Of a stretch of DNA of 64,000 nucleotides, positions 59,881 to 64,000 are shown in pieces. A program made the translations under genes and the position numbers. Within the stretch, counting starts at the first letter, position 1, and each line of letters begins with the position of its first letter. The stretch covers positions 248,001 to 312,000 of the forward strand of contig JACKQL020000031.1 of assembly GCA_018296165.2 (NCBI GenBank). Reading direction: 5' to 3'. The DNA comes from Termitomyces sp. T153 (taxonomy: Eukaryota; Basidiomycota; Agaricomycetes; Agaricales; Lyophyllaceae). Under the pieces are notes generated by a model. That model saw nothing but the letters and a program-made list of their open reading frames with translations, was not told the origin of the DNA and searched no databases.

Positions 59881-62492
59881 ATGCCAGAGAAGTCTTTTGT
59901 AACTAGGTCCTCGAACCAGAAGACCAGACTACCAGCTCCCTCATTGCGCACCATCTTCAGAGCAGCCTTCATTTCGATCTTTGTCTTGGCATGGGCATTC
60001 GACACGTACAATGCTCTTTTTGACGAAGAAACCTACTTCGTGTGCTCTGAGTCGAACAACATCTATACTGTGGACGAATTTGACTCCAGAGTGGCATGTA
60101 TCTCTGTCAAAGGCTCAACAATATTTGATACGGGCAGCTATGGTACCCTCCTTTGTGGCTAAGAGACATGTCAGCCACTTACGCAAGATTTTCAAGATGA
60201 TCTTATACAACGGAGTCTCCCTCGAATTCATTCATATATTCCGGATGAACTATCAAAGTTTCTTCGCAGGACTCCTACAGTTTGCAAGATCGATCCCAGT
60301 TACGTCGTCGTTCCCGGCTTAGCAGGTAACGTTAACAATAGATTTCCGAAGCCTGAGGGCGAAATTTGATAGATGCACACGCACACGTCATTGAATATGG
60401 CTTCATGAAACAGTTACCTCTGGCTGGAACACAGTCTCTCCAAGGTAAACAAATTGTTGTGAAAAAGTCACCTCTCCGAATCATGCATATATTGGGTTTC
60501 TATCACTAGAAATTCTCGACCGCATCAAAGCGTATATACATGAACATCCCGAAATTAAGAACGATACGACGAAATGGATAGAAGGGATGGGTTGGGATCA
60601 GACCAAATGGCCAACGCCTCAGTTTCCTACTGCTGTACGTGAGACTCTGCTTTCGCCCCATCATTTGATCTCAGTCCCCTAGTCTGATCTGGAACAAGAC
60701 CCATTATTGAAAGGTCGACCCATCTCCCTGTCTCGAGTCGATGGACATGCCAAATGGGTGTCACCTCGCGTCTTGGAATTGATAAGGGAACTTCCTGATC
60801 ACATTGAAGGTGGACTCATCGTTCGCGACGCCGACGGCCTACCAACTGGTATTCTTCTATTTTCATATGATTGCCAAGTATCTGATACACCTGTCTTGTA
60901 GGCGTATTCGTGGATAATGCCATGGCCCTCATCCCAACGCCAGAGTGGACTGAAGAGAAAATGAACCAATTCTTCGATAAAACAATGAAAGGCGCACTGT
61001 CCCACGGTTTGACCTCAATTCACAACGCTATGACAACACCCCAGCAGATTCAATTTTTCAAAAAGTGTTTCTTAACATTAATTCTCAGCAAAGTACCTCG
61101 AGTTAACTTCTCTGCAGAAAGGCGGAAGCAGGTGAACTGCCCGTGAGTCTAGCTTTCGCTGGCAAGAACAGCACTCAATCCACGTAATCTTAGAATCGTC
61201 TTTATCTGATGGGCCACGTTTCCTCAAACGAATACTGGGGCTCGCAAATCCCTCGACTCGTCAACTATGGGAAACAAGGACATTTGACAGTAAAAAGCGT
61301 CAAACTTGTTGCTGATGGTATGACATCGCTTGTTATGTCCAAGATGAAAAACGCCGACTTTATATCTAAGGTGCCCTTGGCTCATGGGGTGCCGCTTTAC
61401 TGGAGCCCTACTCCGACAAGGCAGAGGACAGCGGACTTCTTCTCACACCTCCTGAAGAGCTGTCGGCGCTTGTCCATCAGTTCTGGAAAGATGGTTTTCA
61501 AGTCGTGAGTGAATCATTATACCATTGATTCGCTTTGAGTTTTTTCCTATTTATATCAGAACATTCATTGTATTGGAGACCGTGCCAATCATGTTGTTCT
61601 CGATATATTTGAGGATATCATAGCGCAGCGAGGTGGTAATATAACAGAATGGCGACCACGAATTGAGCACGCGCAGATTATGACTCTGGACGATATCAAA
61701 AGGACTAGGAGACTTGGAGGTAAACGATGATGTGTGATTCGGCGATCGTCGCTAACCACCTCTAATTTGTAGTTCTTACCAGTGTCCAGCCAACTCACGC
61801 GTAAGAGTATTCCTCACCAGCACTTGGAGTTTAACTTTGAATTGTTATTCTAACAAGAACTTCTGATATGAGCTACGCTGAAACACGCCTGGTCCGTCCT
61901 CGAATATCAAACAATGTACTGTACCACTAGTCTGACCTTGTTGAATATCCAGGGCCCGGAACGGATCAAGGGTGCTTATGCATACCAATCGTTACTTCAG
62001 TGCGTTCAAAACGAGTTTTTGGGAGATGGCCCTTTTTCACCTCCTTTGCCATGCAGGGCCTCTCCCAACCACGTTCTTCCACTGGGTTCTGATTTCCCGG
62101 TAGAGTCTATCGATCCTCTGCTCGGATTCTACGCAGCTGTTGCACGTCTTCGTTTTGATCCAGAACATCCCGATGCTCCAGGAAGTTCTCCACATGGTAG
62201 TCGTGGTTGGTGCGTCATGATCTTTGAAAAAGAGCTGACTAGTATGATTCACATTCCGGACTATAGGTATCCTGAACAAAAATTGACGCGCGCCCAGGCA
62301 CTCAAGGGAATGACACTCGATGCTGCCTACGCTTCCTTCGCGGAGAACGAAATCGGTTCCCTGTCCCCCGGCAAGAAAGCGGATTTCGTAGTTTTGAACA
62401 AGGACATCATGACGATTCCTGTCGCTGATATCTTGAAGACAAAGGTCACCGCTACTGTAGTCGATGGAAAGATAGTCTATGGTGACCTTTGA
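59881..62492 (+). CDS. Amidohydrolase family 3 (YtcJ-like), membrane-anchored
   Basis: The protein starts MPEKSFVTRSSNQKTRLPAP and has one hydrophobic segment (FRAAFISIFVLAWAF), probably a signal anchor. The metal-dependent amidohydrolase motifs follow in order: HxH in GLADAHAHVIEYG, then DGHAKWVS and GLTSIHNAM. The core continues VKLVADGALGSWGAALLEPY, with IHCIGDRANH, RIEHAQIM and LGSDFPVES carrying metal ligands and the catalytic Asp. It ends with the beta-sandwich part GSLSPGKKADFVVLNKDI and VDGKIVYGDL. About ten introns are present; I checked several junctions in frame. Family members deformylate N-substituted formamides or hydrolyse related amides; the substrate here is unknown. Confidence 0.9.
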
Positions 62493-63791
62493 TCTGCGTG
62501 GATGTTTGCTTGGGAAGTAAGTTTAAATGTACGGTTGGACTTGACAGCAGGGCATCCAGAAGTTTGGGATGTAATTCACGATCCTGTTCGGAAGCATGAG
62601 ATCGTTTAATGCCAGTCTAGACTCTATCCACGCAACTTGCGAAAAGGTGCGTGCACATCAGGAACATGGAGCCAGTCCTTGTATCATGATACAAGACATC
62701 CCGAACTCTGTGACCACCATCGTTCAACCTTAGACTGTAATATGTATCTGTCCAAGCCCTCCATCTTGCATTCCCACATCGCCCGCCTTGAGTTTATATA
62801 CTATATCAATAACCTGTGCCACCAATGAACGCCTTTGGTCACTGACACCGGTACCCTGGCTTCTCAAGAAAAATATGACATCTCAACTAAGGAAAGAGAG
62901 CATTGACGCCCTTCGACGAAATGGATCCCGCAGGATTCGAAACAGTGATTTGCCTAAATTGATGATACACATTACATTTCTTTGGAGTCTTCCAAAAATC
63001 TAATTTGTACATGTTTCTGCATCATTGTGGTTGTAAAAAATCTGTCACGCGAAAAAGACCTTTGTCCAGAATAGCAAGCCGAAACTTTGGACAAACATAT
63101 GTAATGGGAGCTTCCCGGACCCAGCAATTTGACAACAGAGCCAAATATCCCGTCATCTGGTGGATCCGGAAATAGATCCATTCATTGTCGAGACGTTGTT
63201 GTTTGGTCTTCCACATCCCGACTCTCTGATACGTTCCACAGCGAGAGAGGGTTCTATGTGCCGTTGAACGCAAACTCCTCAAACCAGTCATTCGAACCCG
63301 CGTATTCGCTCTGTCGGTTTTGTCTGTTTGTACTCTGATTTCTGATTGAATCTGGATTAGATATTTATACATATAAAACATTGAGTTGGCGGGCGAATTT
63401 CGAATGGTTCGAGATTTAGAGTTTGCGTCGAACGTCTTCCTGACGGCCCTATAACTTTAAGTATGTAGGATGCCAACATGTGTGCGCACAGCCATGTCGC
63501 TTCCTTGCATATGATGTCGACCGTTGATGATCCTTTCCAGGTCTCCTTTCTATAATTCTGAAAGATTCTTCAACGTCGATGCCGCCAGTAATGTCAATGG
63601 CGCATTCAAAAATCCAACTCCCTCCTTTATCGCTTGCTCTTGTCAGCAAGTATCTTATTCATCCACAGCCGTCGCACTTGGTGCGCAGGAAACGTCTCAA
63701 CCTTCAATTGGGTTCTCATACCTACTGACATCTTAGTGCAGTGACCTGACCGAAGGCTTATTATTACAGTGAAAATTCTCCTAAATTCAAC
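62493..63791. other. Intergenic, no gene seen
   Basis: No supportable gene on either strand. A sequence at 62,920-62,945 looks like the T arm of a tRNA but does not fold. Confidence 0.5.
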
Positions 63792-64000
63792 ATGCGATAT
63801 TTCCTTGTGACTGTTCTAGGATGTGTATGTAACCCAGTTTCGACTCTTTCAACGTCACAATCCACTCCTAAGTTAGACTTGTTTGGACTCATCCCTCTTC
63901 GAATCTCACGACGAAGAGAATATCTTGCTATATCAGCGATGTAACTCGATAAATCTGAAACCGTGTTACTCTCAGCGCTACAAGGTCTCTTCATTCCCGT
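63792..64000 (+). CDS. Possible 5' end of a gene running off the window
   Basis: MRYFLVTVLG at 63792 resembles a signal peptide start. A donor at about 63,823 and an acceptor at about 63,876 would join it to LFGLIPLRISRRREYLAISA. A second possible intron starts near 63,940. Too short to identify. Confidence 0.25.

Noticed and set aside
62915..62950. Sequence ccgcaggattcgaaacag resembling a tRNA T arm
   Set aside because: The proposed T stem does not pair and no acceptor or anticodon stem is present.

Overview
The window reads as a piece of a basidiomycete (Agaricomycete-type) nuclear genome. Genes are dense and broken by many short 50-70 bp GT-AG introns. Nuclear tRNA genes carry small introns after position 37, and the best protein matches recalled (Bap31, TFIIE-beta, Pct1, DUF2786 proteins, basidiomycete epoxide hydrolases) are fungal. 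No bacterial or organellar features were seen. All coordinates and splice sites come from reading the sequence by eye; no search was run.

Layout. 1-4.69 kb: AT-rich, CpG-poor, gene-free block with three tandem repeat families. 4.7-11.35 kb: Bap31-like ER protein (+), MFS transporter of the allantoate/vitamin permease type (-), 2-oxoglutarate/Fe(II) oxygenase (+), nitrilase (-). 11.5-19.7 kb: intron-bearing tRNA-Gly, a 1.1 kb tandem duplication of non-coding DNA, and one isolated conserved gene of unknown function inside long non-coding flanks. 19.8-31.7 kb: malate dehydrogenase with a C-terminal SRL, a CACGTG-class bHLH factor, an amino-acid/GABA-type permease and a long coiled-coil protein. 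33.3-43.2 kb: GAPDH, intron-bearing tRNA-Ala, two tandem epoxide hydrolase paralogues, a Yae1-like protein, TFIIE-beta, and an uncharacterised gene divergent from it. 44-53 kb: a second repeat island with a decayed tyrosine-recombinase-type (DIRS-like) retroelement, a 162 bp SINE-like insertion with a perfect 13 bp target duplication, a 1149 bp solo LTR with a perfect 5 bp target duplication, and a second SINE-like copy. 54-62.5 kb: a hydrolase with an atypical nucleophile elbow, a DUF2786 protein, choline-phosphate cytidylyltransferase and an amidohydrolase-3 enzyme.

Genes together. Most are housekeeping: glycolysis/malate metabolism (GAPDH, MDH), phosphatidylcholine synthesis (Pct1), ER membrane (Bap31), Pol II initiation (TFIIE-beta), Rli1/Fe-S maturation (Yae1). 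The transporter-oxygenase-nitrilase trio could serve uptake and breakdown of a nitrogenous or nitrile compound, but only adjacency supports this. The points most worth following are the SINE-like family with target duplications, the microexons in GAPDH (3 and 5 nt) and MDH (8 nt), the SRL tail of MDH, three CACGTG sites around the gene for a CACGTG-class bHLH protein, and the tandem hydrolase duplication whose breakpoint left a fragment of the next gene.
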